This document shows positions 23,817 to 32,821 of a stretch of 64,000 nucleotides of DNA, in pieces. Below the pieces are notes generated by a model. It did no database searches, was not told where the DNA came from, and was given only the letters and a program-made list of their open reading frames with translations. Source of the DNA: JACCTH01 sp035253825 (GTDB taxonomy: Bacteria > Actinomycetota > Acidimicrobiia > Spongiisociales > ZC4RG35); assembly GCA_035253825.1 (NCBI GenBank), contig DATFBM010000041.1, positions 100,453-164,452 on the forward strand, given 5' to 3'. A program made the position numbers and the translations under genes. Position 1 is the stretch's first letter, and every line of letters begins with the position of its first letter.

Positions 23817-24837
23817 AATCGCTGTGGCGGGGGAGCGTGAAGCGGATCTCGCTCCCACCTTCGGGGCGGTTGCGGGCCTCGATCTCTCCCCCGTGAGCAC
23901 GCACCAGGTCGCGAGCAATCGAGAGACCTAAGCCCGTGCCGGTGGAGTCTGGCCCCTTGACGAAGCGCTCGAAGATCCGGGGGAGGACATCCGGTGGGAT
24001 TCCGGGGCCCTGATCTTCGACCGCGATCTCATAGTCGGCGTTGGCCTCGACAAGTCGAACCGTCACCGTGTCGCCGGGCGACGAATGCCTGATGGCGTTG
24101 CCCAGCAAGTTCGACATCACTTCTCGAAGTCGCACCTGGTCGGCCACCGTTGACGCCGGCACGGTTTCGAGGTGGATCTCGACGCCCCTTCCCCGATAAG
24201 ACGCAGCAAGGTCCTCTATCAGATCAACCAGATCTACTTCTTCTTTTTCCAGCTTCAGTTCTCCTGCCTCCGACAACGAGAGTGTCCGTAGGTCATCAAG
24301 CAGCCGCGACATCACCGAGATCTCCTCCAGAAGGCGGTTGAGCTGTTCGTTGTTCGGAGGGTGAACGCCATCGACGAGTGCTTCGATCTCCCCTTGGAGA
24401 ACCGTGAGCGGAGTTCGCAGCTCGTGGCCCAGGTCGGCCAAGAGCTGACGACGTTGGTCTGATGCAACCTGCAGTCGGCGGGCCATCTCGTTGAACGAAA
24501 CCACCACGTCACGGAGAGGACCCCCTTCGATTTCGTTGACGCGGGCGCTGTAATCGCCTTCGGCTAGGCGAGAAGTGGCATCGACCAGGCTCCGAACCGG
24601 AAAGAACCGAGGCCGGTACCGACGCCGACCGATGAGGAAGAAGAAGAGGAAAAACAGGATCGGGAACCAAGGGAACCAGAAGAAGCCGCGGCCGGTCTCC
24701 TTGAAGGTGTAGAACAGTCCGCAGAGTCCGAAAAGCAATAGCGGGGGAAGGAGCCACCACCACCGGAAGCGGTCGGCTGGGTGACCGGGGGGCCAACGTT
24801 CCCCCTCTGGCCACCACTCTGGACGGCGGCTAGGCAT
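23812..24837 (-). CDS. sensor histidine kinase
   Basis: 341 residues. Two membrane helices (about 27-45 and 51-70) with only a six-residue external loop, so it lacks a periplasmic sensor and probably senses within the membrane. HAMP (about 75-125), DHp with His138 in LADLGHELRTPLT, then HATPase_c with N box LLGNAIRHSS, G1 DQGPGIPPD and G2 GTGLGLSIARDLV. It phosphorylates the overlapping response regulator (8-bp overlap). The second helix is strikingly Phe/Trp/Pro-rich, like that of the small membrane protein upstream in the same operon. Confidence 0.93.
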   Translation of the reverse strand: MPSRRPEWWPEGERWPPGHPADRFRWWWLLPPLLLFGLCGLFYTFKETGRGFFWFPWFPILFFLFFFLIGRRRYRPRFFPVRSLVDATSRLAEGDYSARVNEIEGGPLRDVVVSFNEMARRLQVASDQRRQLLADLGHELRTPLTVLQGEIEALVDGVHPPNNEQLNRLLEEISVMSRLLDDLRTLSLSEAGELKLEKEEVDLVDLIEDLAASYRGRGVEIHLETVPASTVADQVRLREVMSNLLGNAIRHSSPGDTVTVRLVEANADYEIAVEDQGPGIPPDVLPRIFERFVKGPDSTGTGLGLSIARDLVRAHGGEIEARNRPEGGSEIRFTLPRHSDL

Positions 24838-25510
24838 CGGCCAACTTGTAGCCGACGCCGTGAACAGTGATCAGATAGCGCGGTCGCCGAGGATTGGGCT
24901 CGAGCTTCCGTCGCAGGTTCTTGACGTGGGCATCGATTGCTCGCTCGTAGGAGGGAAACGACACCCCGCGAATCGCTTCCAGCATCTGGCCGCGGGTGAA
25001 GACCCGTCCCGGCTGGCGACCCAGGGCCGCCAGCAGGTCGAATTCGGTTGAGGTCAAGTCGATCGCCAGCGGCCCCCGGCGAACTTCGTGACGCGGGATG
25101 TCGATGGTGAGATCGCCCACCACCATGACTTCGCGAGCCGACCCAGCGGCATCGGTGCGACGCAACACCGCCCTCACCCGGGCCACAAGCTCTTTGGGAC
25201 TGAATGGCTTCGTCAGGTAATCGTCAGCGCCCAATTCCAATCCGACGATGCGATCTGCCTCCTCGGTGCGGGCCGTGATCACCACCACGGGCACCTGTGA
25301 GAAGGTTCGCAACGATCGGATCACGTCCAGACCGTCGAGCGCGGGAAGGCCAAGATCCAAGACGATCAGATCGGGCTTGGTTTGTCTGGCCGCGGCGAGG
25401 GCCCCAGGACCATCGGAGGCAGTGACGACGACGAAACCCGCCTGTTCCAGGTAGTCCCGGACCAGGCGGGTGATCTTCAGCTCGTCGTCAACCACCAACA
25501 CTGTGCGCAT
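24830..25510 (-). CDS. OmpR/PhoB-family response regulator
   Basis: 226 residues: receiver domain (1-120; acidic pocket Asp8/Asp9, phosphoacceptor Asp52 in VLDLGLP, Lys in LTKPFSP) and a C-terminal winged helix (about 130-225) with GVSFPSYERAIDAHVKNLRRKL, the recognition helix pattern. Partner of the downstream kinase. Operon order: small membrane protein, regulator, kinase. Confidence 0.94.
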   Translation of the reverse strand: MRTVLVVDDELKITRLVRDYLEQAGFVVVTASDGPGALAAARQTKPDLIVLDLGLPALDGLDVIRSLRTFSQVPVVVITARTEEADRIVGLELGADDYLTKPFSPKELVARVRAVLRRTDAAGSAREVMVVGDLTIDIPRHEVRRGPLAIDLTSTEFDLLAALGRQPGRVFTRGQMLEAIRGVSFPSYERAIDAHVKNLRRKLEPNPRRPRYLITVHGVGYKLADA

Positions 25511-25533
25511 CAGAGTTGATTATCTCGGCACTG

Positions 25534-25905
25534 CTAGGCCGTCGGGGCCTGGCCCTCGTCTTTGTGGGCACGATCGTGCATCTCCCTGAAGCGACCTTCG
25601 ATGTATTCATGCCGCGATCCCCAGTCACCGGCGCCAGGTCCTCCCCATGGCCCTCGACGCCGGAAGGCGGAGAAGATGAGGAGGAAGAAGAGCAGCGGGA
25701 AGATCCAGAAGAAGGGGAAGAAACCGAACCCGTAGCCCCGGTGGCCCCATCCGCGGTCCACCACCACAGTCGATGTCCCGTCTTCGGCACTGGCCGCGGC
25801 CGTGAGCGCCCCCGATTCGAAACCGTTTTGATAGGCAACATAGATGGCGGCTCCGACCAGCACTACAGCCAATGCGATGGCCAAGATTCGCGATGTCCTG
25901 TTCAC
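25534..25905 (-). CDS. small two-TM protein in two-component operon
   Basis: 123 residues. The GTG at 25905 is preceded by AAAGGAGA; the longer reading to 26037 overlaps the divergent gene and is rejected. TM1 about 7-25, an external Gly/Ala/Thr-rich loop with WGHRGYGFGF, TM2 about 61-80 (FFPFFWIFPLLFFLLIF), then an acidic/basic cytoplasmic tail. I do not recognise the family. Located 23 bp ahead of the response regulator, it is a candidate accessory sensor of the kinase. Confidence 0.7.
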   Translation of the reverse strand: MNRTSRILAIALAVVLVGAAIYVAYQNGFESGALTAAASAEDGTSTVVVDRGWGHRGYGFGFFPFFWIFPLLFFLLIFSAFRRRGPWGGPGAGDWGSRHEYIEGRFREMHDRAHKDEGQAPTA

Positions 25906-25985
25906 AAGGTCTCCTTTCAGTCCTGTGCTCAGACCAAGATGACCGGCGTTTGTGAAGGACTCATGAAGGCAATGCGGAGGTTCTA

Positions 25986-26417
25986 ATGAGGTTTTTGGTT
26001 GTGCTGGCGGCGGTCGTCTGCGGGATTGCGGTGGCAATTCAGGCCCAGTTCACCGGAACCATGCAGCGGGAGGTCGGCACCATGGAGTCGACCTTTATCA
26101 CCTACTTCTCGGGAGGGCTCATCATTGCCCTAGTCGCCTTTGCCGCACGAGGGGGCAATCTGGCTGCCGCCCGGAGCCTCCCCTGGTACGTGTGGAGCGC
26201 CGGCCTCCTCGGCCTCGTCATCATTTTCACCCTCTCGCTTTCAGTGGGTCAGATCGGCTTGGTCCCCGCTCTGGTGATCATCACTGTGAGCCAGTTCGTG
26301 GTTGGAGCGCTCATCAATCACTTCGGATTGCTGGGAGCGACCGTCAATCCGATCGATGTTTCCAAAATGGTCGGCTTGGCCCTGCTAGGGGCAGGGACTT
26401 TCCTGGTGCTCCGCTGA
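25986..26417 (+). CDS. DMT-family transporter (YdcZ/DUF606-like)
   Basis: 143 residues, five hydrophobic helices, in the half-size DUF606 pattern: VVCGIAVAIQAQFTGTMQREVGT, FITYFSGGLIIALVAF, and a final NPIDVSKMVGLALLGAGTFLVLR. Substrate unknown; such half-transporters dimerise. GGAGG sits 5 nt before the ATG. Divergent from the two-component operon by 80 bp; its stop lies 1 bp from the end of the convergent DM13 gene. Confidence 0.82.
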   Translation: MRFLVVLAAVVCGIAVAIQAQFTGTMQREVGTMESTFITYFSGGLIIALVAFAARGGNLAAARSLPWYVWSAGLLGLVIIFTLSLSVGQIGLVPALVIITVSQFVVGALINHFGLLGATVNPIDVSKMVGLALLGAGTFLVLR

Positions 26418-26418
26418 G

Positions 26419-26973
26419 TCAGGTCATCGGGGCGAAAGCGAAGGGGACGGCGAATCGCAAACACCAGATGAGGACGCCGGAATGCAAGTCCGGGTCGAAT
26501 TCAGCGGGCAGTTCGTAGTTCTGGCCTCCCACGTTCCCTTTCAGTTTGCCGAGATCGATGTAATCACCCGGTGATCCGCCTTCGTAGACGCCGCCTTCGA
26601 TGATCCAAACGTATAGATCGGGTCCGTTTTGAATGTCGGTGTCGTTCTCAAAGCGGAGAACGTATGTGCCGTCTTCCTCGTAGACCGTGGCGGTGCCTAC
26701 AGCGCGGTGACCGATTCCGGTGAATTGGCCAGTGGTGAGAGCGGTCGGGCGTCTATCGATAGAGGTCGTGGTGGACAAATCGGAGTTGGCTGAGGTAGTA
26801 GAAACCGAAGGCGCAGCCGTCCCCGGTGGCGTCGGACCAGCTGGAGATGTGACGAAGGCTTCTGCGAGCGATTCGTCGATCGGGTCGTCGGCGAACAGCT
26901 TGTCGGGCCGGAAGAGGAGAAAGCCGGCGATGAGGACGATCGCCAGGCCAAGTACGAGGTAGGTACGTTTCAT
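26419..26973 (-). CDS. membrane-anchored DM13 domain protein
   Basis: 184 residues: N-terminal anchor helix (about 5-22), a Thr/Ser/Pro-rich linker (about 40-75), then a DM13 domain (about 80-184) with GQFTGIGHRAVGTATVYEE, LRFENDTDIQNGPDLYVW and WCLRFAVPFAFAPM. The conserved Cys is kept. DM13 domains are thought to be redox or cytochrome-like modules; function here is unproven. Confidence 0.82.
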   Translation of the reverse strand: MKRTYLVLGLAIVLIAGFLLFRPDKLFADDPIDESLAEAFVTSPAGPTPPGTAAPSVSTTSANSDLSTTTSIDRRPTALTTGQFTGIGHRAVGTATVYEEDGTYVLRFENDTDIQNGPDLYVWIIEGGVYEGGSPGDYIDLGKLKGNVGGQNYELPAEFDPDLHSGVLIWCLRFAVPFAFAPMT

Positions 26974-27053
26974 GACGTCTGTAACCGCTCCCCCTGTCGT
27001 TTGGTTCCCTAAGTGGCACTAGGTTGGGCCGCCGTCGAGATCAGGAGTTAGAG

Positions 27054-29006
27054 ATGAGCAGTGCGCTGGAGAATTTGCTGCAGGAGAATCGTTCGTTTCC
27101 CCCTGATCCAGCATTTTCTCGAGCTGCCAATGCCCAACCAGGCGTGCATGAGCTTGCCGAGGACGATTGGAAGAGGTACTGGCTCGAGCAGGCCACTAGC
27201 CGTCTCTCCTGGTTCAAGGTTCCCCAGCAAACCCTCGACGAATCAAACGCTCCCTTCTATCGGTGGTTCACGGACGGAGAGCTCAACCTCTCCTACAACT
27301 GCCTCGACCGTCATCTCGACTCTTCTTCGGACAAGGTTGCCTATCACTGGATCGGCGAGCCGGGAGAAACCCGCACTCTCACCTACCGCGACCTTTATCG
27401 CGAGGTATGTCGCTTCGCCAATGCCTTGCGCTCGCTCGGGCTTAGGAAAGGCGATACCGCCGCCCTCTACATGGGAATGGTGCCGGAGTTGCCGGTGGCG
27501 ATGCTCGCCTGTGCCCGGATCGGCGTAATCCACTCCGCAGTTTTCGGCGGCTTTTCGGCCGAATCCCTTATCGACCGCATCAACGACGCCCAGTCGACTG
27601 TCGTCATCACTCAGGACTTCGCCTGGCGGGCAGGTAAAGAGGTGCCGCTCAAGGCCAACACCGATATTGCCGTGGCACGCACTCCATCGGTGAAAAACGT
27701 GATCGTCCTCCGCCGGACAGGTTCCGAGGTGCCGATGACCGAAGGGCGCGACATCTGGTGGGACGAGCTGGTCGCCGGGCAATCCGACGAGTCTGAACCC
27801 GAGCGGCTGTCGGCCGAAGACCCGCTCTACATCCTTTACACCTCTGGCACCACTGGCAAGCCGAAGGGCATCGTCCACACACAAGGTGGCTACCTCACGC
27901 AGGTCGTCACTAGCCACAGCCAGGTGTTCGATATCAAGCCCGACGAAGACATCTACTGGTGCGCGGCCGATATCGGGTGGGTGACGGGTCACAGCTACAT
28001 CGTCTATGGGCCGCTTAGCAACCGGGCGACATCGATCATCTACGAGGGGGCACCCAACTTTCCCGACTTCGACCGGCTCTGGGAGATCATCGAGAACTAC
28101 AAGGTCACGATTCTCTACACCGCTCCCACCGCCATCCGATCCTTTATGAAGTGGGGGGAGGAGTACCCGGGACAGCACGATCTCAGCTCTTTGCGCCTGT
28201 TGGGATCGGTCGGAGAGCCGATCAATCCCGAAGCCTGGATGTGGTATCAGCGCGTGATCGGCGGCGGGCGCTGCCCGGTGGTCGATACCTGGTGGCAAAC
28301 AGAAACCGGAGCCATCATGATCAGCCCGCTTCCCGGCATCACCACCACCAAACCAGGCTCGGCCACCCGTCCATTGCCGGGGCTCTCGGCCGACGTCGTG
28401 GACGAGACAGGGGCTTCGGTCCCATTGGGGGATGGAGGCTTTCTCGTGATCGACCGTCCATGGCCGGCGATGGCCCGCACGATCTACGGAGACCCGGACC
28501 GGTTCGTCGATACCTACTGGTCCCGCTTTCCGGGCCGCTACTTCCCCGGCGATGGCGCCAAGCGGGACGAGGACGGATATTTCTGGTTGCTCGGTCGGGT
28601 GGACGACATCATGTTGGTCTCGGGCCACAACATCTCCACCACCGAGGTGGAGTCGGCCCTGGTTTCGCATCCGGCGGTAGCAGAGGCGGCAGTGGTGGGG
28701 CGCAAGGACGACCTCACCGGGCAAGCCATCGCCGCTTTCGTCACCCTGCGCGGTCAGGTGGAAGGCGACGAAAGCCTCTTGCGAGAGCTACGTGAGCACG
28801 TTGGGTCCACGATCGGGCCGATCGCCAAGCCGAAGTCGATCGTTTTCACCAACGACCTTCCCAAGACTCGTTCTGGCAAGATCATGCGCCGCCTCCTGCG
28901 GGATATTTCCGAGAATCGCCAGCTCGGCGATGTCACCACACTCGCCAACGAAGCGGTGGTGGAAGAAATCGCCGAGATGGCAGCCAGCCGCCCCACGGAG
29001 GATTAG
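27054..29006 (+). CDS. acs: acetyl-CoA synthetase
   Basis: 650-residue AMP-forming acyl-CoA synthetase activating acetate (or propionate). P-loop-like YTSGTTGKPKGIVHT, WWQTETGA core, YFPGDGAKRDEDGYFWLLGRVDD hinge, and C-terminal PKTRSGKIMRRLLR carrying the Lys that is acetylation-controlled in this family. The ATG at 27054 has CAGGAG upstream; the earlier in-frame start at 27024 adds only ten residues. Its stop overlaps the GTG of a 33-residue ORF. Confidence 0.95.
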   Translation: MSSALENLLQENRSFPPDPAFSRAANAQPGVHELAEDDWKRYWLEQATSRLSWFKVPQQTLDESNAPFYRWFTDGELNLSYNCLDRHLDSSSDKVAYHWIGEPGETRTLTYRDLYREVCRFANALRSLGLRKGDTAALYMGMVPELPVAMLACARIGVIHSAVFGGFSAESLIDRINDAQSTVVITQDFAWRAGKEVPLKANTDIAVARTPSVKNVIVLRRTGSEVPMTEGRDIWWDELVAGQSDESEPERLSAEDPLYILYTSGTTGKPKGIVHTQGGYLTQVVTSHSQVFDIKPDEDIYWCAADIGWVTGHSYIVYGPLSNRATSIIYEGAPNFPDFDRLWEIIENYKVTILYTAPTAIRSFMKWGEEYPGQHDLSSLRLLGSVGEPINPEAWMWYQRVIGGGRCPVVDTWWQTETGAIMISPLPGITTTKPGSATRPLPGLSADVVDETGASVPLGDGGFLVIDRPWPAMARTIYGDPDRFVDTYWSRFPGRYFPGDGAKRDEDGYFWLLGRVDDIMLVSGHNISTTEVESALVSHPAVAEAAVVGRKDDLTGQAIAAFVTLRGQVEGDESLLRELREHVGSTIGPIAKPKSIVFTNDLPKTRSGKIMRRLLRDISENRQLGDVTTLANEAVVEEIAEMAASRPTED

Positions 29007-29107
29007 TGAGCCGCGTCAGGCTGGCCCTGCAAGCGCTGGTGGTCCTGGCGGCCGTGCTTCTCACTGTCTGGTTGATCTATCGACCAGGGGGAGTTGCCGG
29101 GTATTGA
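29006..29107 (+). CDS. 33-residue single-TM peptide
   Basis: A GTG overlapping the acs stop (TAGTG) opens a 33-codon frame: basic start MSRVRLALQ, one hydrophobic helix ALVVLAAVLLTVWLIY, then RPGGVAGY. Its TGA overlaps the TTG of the GNAT gene (TTGA). Coupling at both ends and a clean one-helix topology suggest a real small membrane protein. No known family; not confirmed by homology. Confidence 0.5.
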   Translation: MSRVRLALQALVVLAAVLLTVWLIYRPGGVAGY

Positions 29108-29844
29108 CCCAGGTTCGTCTGGCGGGCGCCAGCGACCTCCCCGAGATGCACAGGATCTGGTGGGCAACCGGTTCGACGCCGGGCAAACACAACCCCTGGT
29201 TTGCTCATGTGCTGCGCACCGGCCGGATGGTGGTGGCCATCGATGGCGATCAGGTGGTGGGCTTCGCAGGCCGGAGAATGGTTTGGCAAACCAACGTCAT
29301 CTCCGATTGCTTCGTCGATCCCGCCCGCCAAGGTGCCGGGATCGGCACCGCCATGCTCAGGTTTCTTTTCCCACTCGGCGAACCAGTGATGACGCTGGCC
29401 TCCGACGATCCCAAGGCGCACTCGCTTTACCGGCGATGGGGAATGCGGCCGGTTGTCGACTGCGTATATCTTCGTGCCAAGGGAACTGAGAGGGTCACCA
29501 TGGTCGAGAGCGACTCATACCCGATCCCGTCCGCCGACCTCCCCCACCTGCGAGATGATCTCGGCTGTCGATTCGTGCAGACCCAAGCGAGTGTGGCGGC
29601 CGTCACCGACCACTCGATCGAGTCGTCTCTGCTGGCTCCTGGCGATGACCCGATCGCGGTTTTCGGCGCCTTGTTGGGTAGCAATGGGAGAGTGGAGATT
29701 CAGATGAGTGAGTCGCACCCAGCTTTCGGGACTTTCGAGTGTGTGGAGACCTTCCGCGACACTTTGATGGCTACCCCGGACGCCCAAATACCAGATCCGC
29801 GCCGTGTCACGTTCAATGGCGACCTGCTGGCGGTAGGTGACTGA
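29104..29844 (+). CDS. GNAT-family N-acetyltransferase
   Basis: 246 residues. The acetyl-CoA-binding part is clear: VAIDGDQVVGFAGRRMVW, ISDCFVDPARQGAGIGTAML (motif A, Q/R-x-x-G-x-G/A) and HSLYRRWGMRP. The C-terminal ~100 residues look like a second, degenerate GNAT-like or sterol-carrier-like domain. TTG at 29104 overlaps the previous stop; the longer open frame from 28792 lies inside acs and is rejected. Substrate unknown. Confidence 0.78.
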   Translation: MTQVRLAGASDLPEMHRIWWATGSTPGKHNPWFAHVLRTGRMVVAIDGDQVVGFAGRRMVWQTNVISDCFVDPARQGAGIGTAMLRFLFPLGEPVMTLASDDPKAHSLYRRWGMRPVVDCVYLRAKGTERVTMVESDSYPIPSADLPHLRDDLGCRFVQTQASVAAVTDHSIESSLLAPGDDPIAVFGALLGSNGRVEIQMSESHPAFGTFECVETFRDTLMATPDAQIPDPRRVTFNGDLLAVGD

Positions 29845-30934
29845 GTTGCCGGCGAAAGGGCATCGCCTGGACCTGAAGCAGGCTCGACAGATTGCCGTCC
29901 GCGCCCAGCTGCTCGACGGAGAGCGCCCGACGGGCCTGGTCGACGTCGTCACGCGACTGACGTTCATTCAACTCGACCCGACCGCGGCTGTGGCGCCTAG
30001 TGCCGACCTGGTTGCTTTCGGACGACTCGGCGCTCGCTATCGCCCGGAGGATTTGAACCGGGCGATCGAGCAACGGCAGATCTTCGAGCATCGATTTATG
30101 GAGCCGAATGCTCCGGCGGTGGCACTGGTGCGACCCATGGACGATCTCGGGCTGTTCCTGGCCCAGATGCGAACGCTGCCTCGTTATGCCCGCACCCGGG
30201 AGTGGCTCCGAGCCAACGATCGGTTTCGCCGTGACGTGCTCGAGCTACTGAGGCGGTCGGGACCCCTTCTCTCCCGAGACATACCCGACAGCGGCTCCGT
30301 GCCTTGGGCGTCTACGGGATGGACCAACAGCCGCAACGTGACCCAGCTGCTCGAGATCCTCCTCATCCGTGGCGAGGTAGCCATCGCCGGACGGCGGGGA
30401 AGGCAACGCCTCTGGGATCTCTCCGAGCGCGTTTATCCATCTCAGGTCGAAGTGGTGCCGATGGAGGAGGCATTTCGAGTCCGGGCTGAACGAATCCTGC
30501 AATCCCTCGGTATCGCCCGGCCCAAGGTGGTGGGAGAGGTGGGGGATCCGGCCACAGTCGAGGGCACTGAGGGGGAGTGGAGGGTTGATCCTGAAGCGAT
30601 CGGGCGGCCCTTTGCCGGCCGCACCGTCATGCTCTCTCCCTTTGACCGGCTGATACATGATCGCGACCGGACCCGGGAACTATTCGACTTCGAATATCTG
30701 CTCGAGATGTACAAACCGGCGAACAAACGCCGTTGGGGCTACTTCGCTCTCCCGATCCTTCAGCACGAGCGCTTAATCGGAAAACTCGACGCGGTAGCCG
30801 ACCGTAAGGCGCGCGCCTTTCGGGTCAACGCCATCCATCAGGACATTTCCTTCACCAAGGCAATGTCGAAATCAGTGCACGCCGAGATCGAGGCCTTGGC
30901 TGCCTGGCTTGGTCTAGGCGTCTCCGGTCCATAG
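29837..30934 (+). CDS. AlkZ/YcaQ-like winged-helix DNA glycosylase family protein
   Basis: 365 residues of the HTH_42 family that contains AlkZ (azinomycin crosslink unhooking) and E. coli YcaQ. N-terminal LDLKQARQIAVRAQLL, the QxD catalytic-type motif in FIQLDPT (about residues 46-50), tandem winged helices, and the C-terminal beta region LSPFDRLIHDRDRTRELFDF with YFALPIL. Proposed role is excision of bulky or crosslinked bases; specificity cannot be read. The GTG start overlaps the GNAT stop by 8 bp. Confidence 0.82.
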   Translation: MTELPAKGHRLDLKQARQIAVRAQLLDGERPTGLVDVVTRLTFIQLDPTAAVAPSADLVAFGRLGARYRPEDLNRAIEQRQIFEHRFMEPNAPAVALVRPMDDLGLFLAQMRTLPRYARTREWLRANDRFRRDVLELLRRSGPLLSRDIPDSGSVPWASTGWTNSRNVTQLLEILLIRGEVAIAGRRGRQRLWDLSERVYPSQVEVVPMEEAFRVRAERILQSLGIARPKVVGEVGDPATVEGTEGEWRVDPEAIGRPFAGRTVMLSPFDRLIHDRDRTRELFDFEYLLEMYKPANKRRWGYFALPILQHERLIGKLDAVADRKARAFRVNAIHQDISFTKAMSKSVHAEIEALAAWLGLGVSGP

Positions 30935-30943
30935 ACAGCGACT

Positions 30944-30949
30944 TACCAT
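30944..30949 (+). promoter_or_regulatory. -10-like box of thiolase gene
   Basis: TACCAT ending 6 nt before the ATG at 30956; no Shine-Dalgarno, so probably leaderless. Confidence 0.4.
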
Positions 30950-30955
30950 TTGCGT

Positions 30956-32119
30956 ATGCCCGACGTTTTCGTGCTTGCTGCCCGCCGCTCGGCAATCGGA
31001 CGATTCGGAGGGGGCTTCAAGGACTTGACCCCGCCGGCACTGGCGGCACCGGTGCTACGGGCAACGCTGGAAGACGCCGGCGTGGGCGGTGACCAGCTCG
31101 ACCTGGTGATCATGGGCAACGTCCTCCGTGGCGGCCATGGCCAGCTCGTCCCCCGGCAGGCGGCATTCCTGGCCGGAATCCCAAAGCACGTCGATGCGCT
31201 CGCCGTCGACATGGTTTGTTCCTCCGGTATGGCGGCGGTGATGACCGCCGCCTCTCAGATCAGGGCGAGAGAGGTGGACCTCGTCCTCGCCGGGGGACTG
31301 GAGTCGATGTCTGGTGCCGGTTTCGCCCTCGATGCCAAAGCCCGCTGGGGGTGGAAGTACGCCCCGACCGGGGCGCGGATTACCGATCTCATGGCCCGGG
31401 ACGGGCTCACCGATCCCGAATCCGGTGACGCCATGGGCGAGCAAACCGAAAGGCTGATCGCCGAGGAAGGAGTCTCGAGGTCTGAGCTCGACGTGGTGGC
31501 GGCTGCGTCTCACCAACGGGCGGCAGCGGCAACGGATGGGGGTGCCTTCGGTCCCGAGATCGTGGAGATTGAAGGGGTGTCGGCCGATGAGGGAATTCGC
31601 CGCGATACCACCCTCGCCAGCTTGGGCTCGCTCCGTCCTGCGTTCCGCAAGGATGGGGCTCTCACCGCCGGCAACTCGAGCCAGATTTCTGACGGAGCGG
31701 CGGCGTTGGTGCTCGCATCGGCCCGAGCGGTGAACGAATACGGGCTGCGGCCCATTGCCAAGGTCACCGGCTCGGCGTGGGCGGCAGGCGAGCCATATCG
31801 ATTTCCCGAAGCCCCGATTCCGGCGGTGGAAAAGCTCTTGAAGCGGGAGGGAAAGTCGATCTCCGACTTCGACCTGTTCGAGAACAACGAGGCCTTCGCG
31901 TTGAACAGCGTCTTGTTCACCCGTCGGCTCGGCGTCGACCCGGAGAACCTCAACCCGAACGGCGGGGCCATCGCTCTCGGCCATCCCATCGGCTGCTCGG
32001 GAGCCCGGATCCTCGTCACCCTTCTCCACGCCCTCCGTCACCGTGGGGGAACCAACGGCCTCGCCGCCATCTGCCATGGGACCGGTGGAGGCACCGTCAC
32101 CTCCCTCGAACTCGTCTAG
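30956..32119 (+). CDS. acetyl-CoA C-acyltransferase (thiolase)
   Basis: 387-residue thiolase. Nucleophile Cys in VDMVCSSGMAAV (about 90), NEAFALN, GGAIALGHPIGCSGARILVTLLHAL with the catalytic His, and the second Cys in AICHGTGGGTVTSLEL, where CHG replaces the more usual CIGGGQG. Condenses or cleaves acyl-CoA with acetyl-CoA. Start chosen at the ATG 6 nt after TACCAT rather than the TTG two codons earlier. Confidence 0.93.
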   Translation: MPDVFVLAARRSAIGRFGGGFKDLTPPALAAPVLRATLEDAGVGGDQLDLVIMGNVLRGGHGQLVPRQAAFLAGIPKHVDALAVDMVCSSGMAAVMTAASQIRAREVDLVLAGGLESMSGAGFALDAKARWGWKYAPTGARITDLMARDGLTDPESGDAMGEQTERLIAEEGVSRSELDVVAAASHQRAAAATDGGAFGPEIVEIEGVSADEGIRRDTTLASLGSLRPAFRKDGALTAGNSSQISDGAAALVLASARAVNEYGLRPIAKVTGSAWAAGEPYRFPEAPIPAVEKLLKREGKSISDFDLFENNEAFALNSVLFTRRLGVDPENLNPNGGAIALGHPIGCSGARILVTLLHALRHRGGTNGLAAICHGTGGGTVTSLELV

Positions 32120-32182
32120 ACGCGACTCAGGGTTGTCAGGGCGGCTGGACAGCTCTATCAGCCAGACGAGCCGACAGGCGCG

Positions 32183-32821
32183 CTACTTGGCGGCCCGCGC
32201 TGCGGCCGCGGCTCGCGCCACCCACGCCGGAGGGTCGCCGTAGCGTTGGGGTGGCACCAGACGACCGGCGGCAGAGTCTTCGAGCAGCTGGGTCATCCGC
32301 TTTTCCCGGGTGACCTCTTGCTTGGCCGACATCACCCAATAGATGGTGCTGGCCCGATAGCCGGGGGTGGCCGCCTCCCAGAAGGCCGAAGCCTTGCCAT
32401 TTGCCGCTAGCCGAGCCTTGAACTCGGCGGGAAGCTCGATCTGGTGTCGGTCCTCGTAGGAATACACGCCGCTCTGCTCCGGTCGCCGTTTCTCGAAGGC
32501 CGCCAGACCTGCGGGTGTCATCCGGCCCTCGGCCACCAGCTTTTCGACCAGGTCGATGTTGATCTTGCTCCAGTTGCTCCCCGGCTTGCGGGGCGTCCAG
32601 CGCTGTCGTCGCGAGTCCTCATCGATTCGCTGTGACTTGGAGTCGATCCAGCCGAAGCACAAAGCCTCTTCAACTGCCTCCTCCCAGGTGATCCCTCGCG
32701 GCTTTACGTGTTTCGAGTTCAACCTCATCCACAGTTCCGTCTTCTTGTCGTGGTTCTTCTCGAGCCAGCGCCGAAACGCAGCTGCGTTGGCAAACGGCAC
32801 CGCCGAACGATCGTCGGTCAT
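32183..32821 (-). CDS. YdeI/OmpD-associated family protein
   Basis: 212 residues with the family start FANAAAFRRWLEKNHDKKTELWMRL, then EEALCFGWIDSKSQRIDE and FTPRKPGSNWSKIN-like segment, and a C-terminal YdeI domain region ending PQRYGDPPAW plus an Ala-rich tail. Members are linked to bacteriocin tolerance in some reports, but the biochemical role is unknown. Its start touches the stop of dgt (1-bp overlap), so they share a transcript. Confidence 0.83.
   Translation of the reverse strand: MTDDRSAVPFANAAAFRRWLEKNHDKKTELWMRLNSKHVKPRGITWEEAVEEALCFGWIDSKSQRIDEDSRRQRWTPRKPGSNWSKINIDLVEKLVAEGRMTPAGLAAFEKRRPEQSGVYSYEDRHQIELPAEFKARLAANGKASAFWEAATPGYRASTIYWVMSAKQEVTREKRMTQLLEDSAAGRLVPPQRYGDPPAWVARAAAAARAAK

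Noticed and set aside
28792..29103. 104-codon N-terminal extension of the GNAT protein
   Set aside because: It lies inside acs in a different frame, has no domain, and the TTG at 29104 gives a complete GNAT start.
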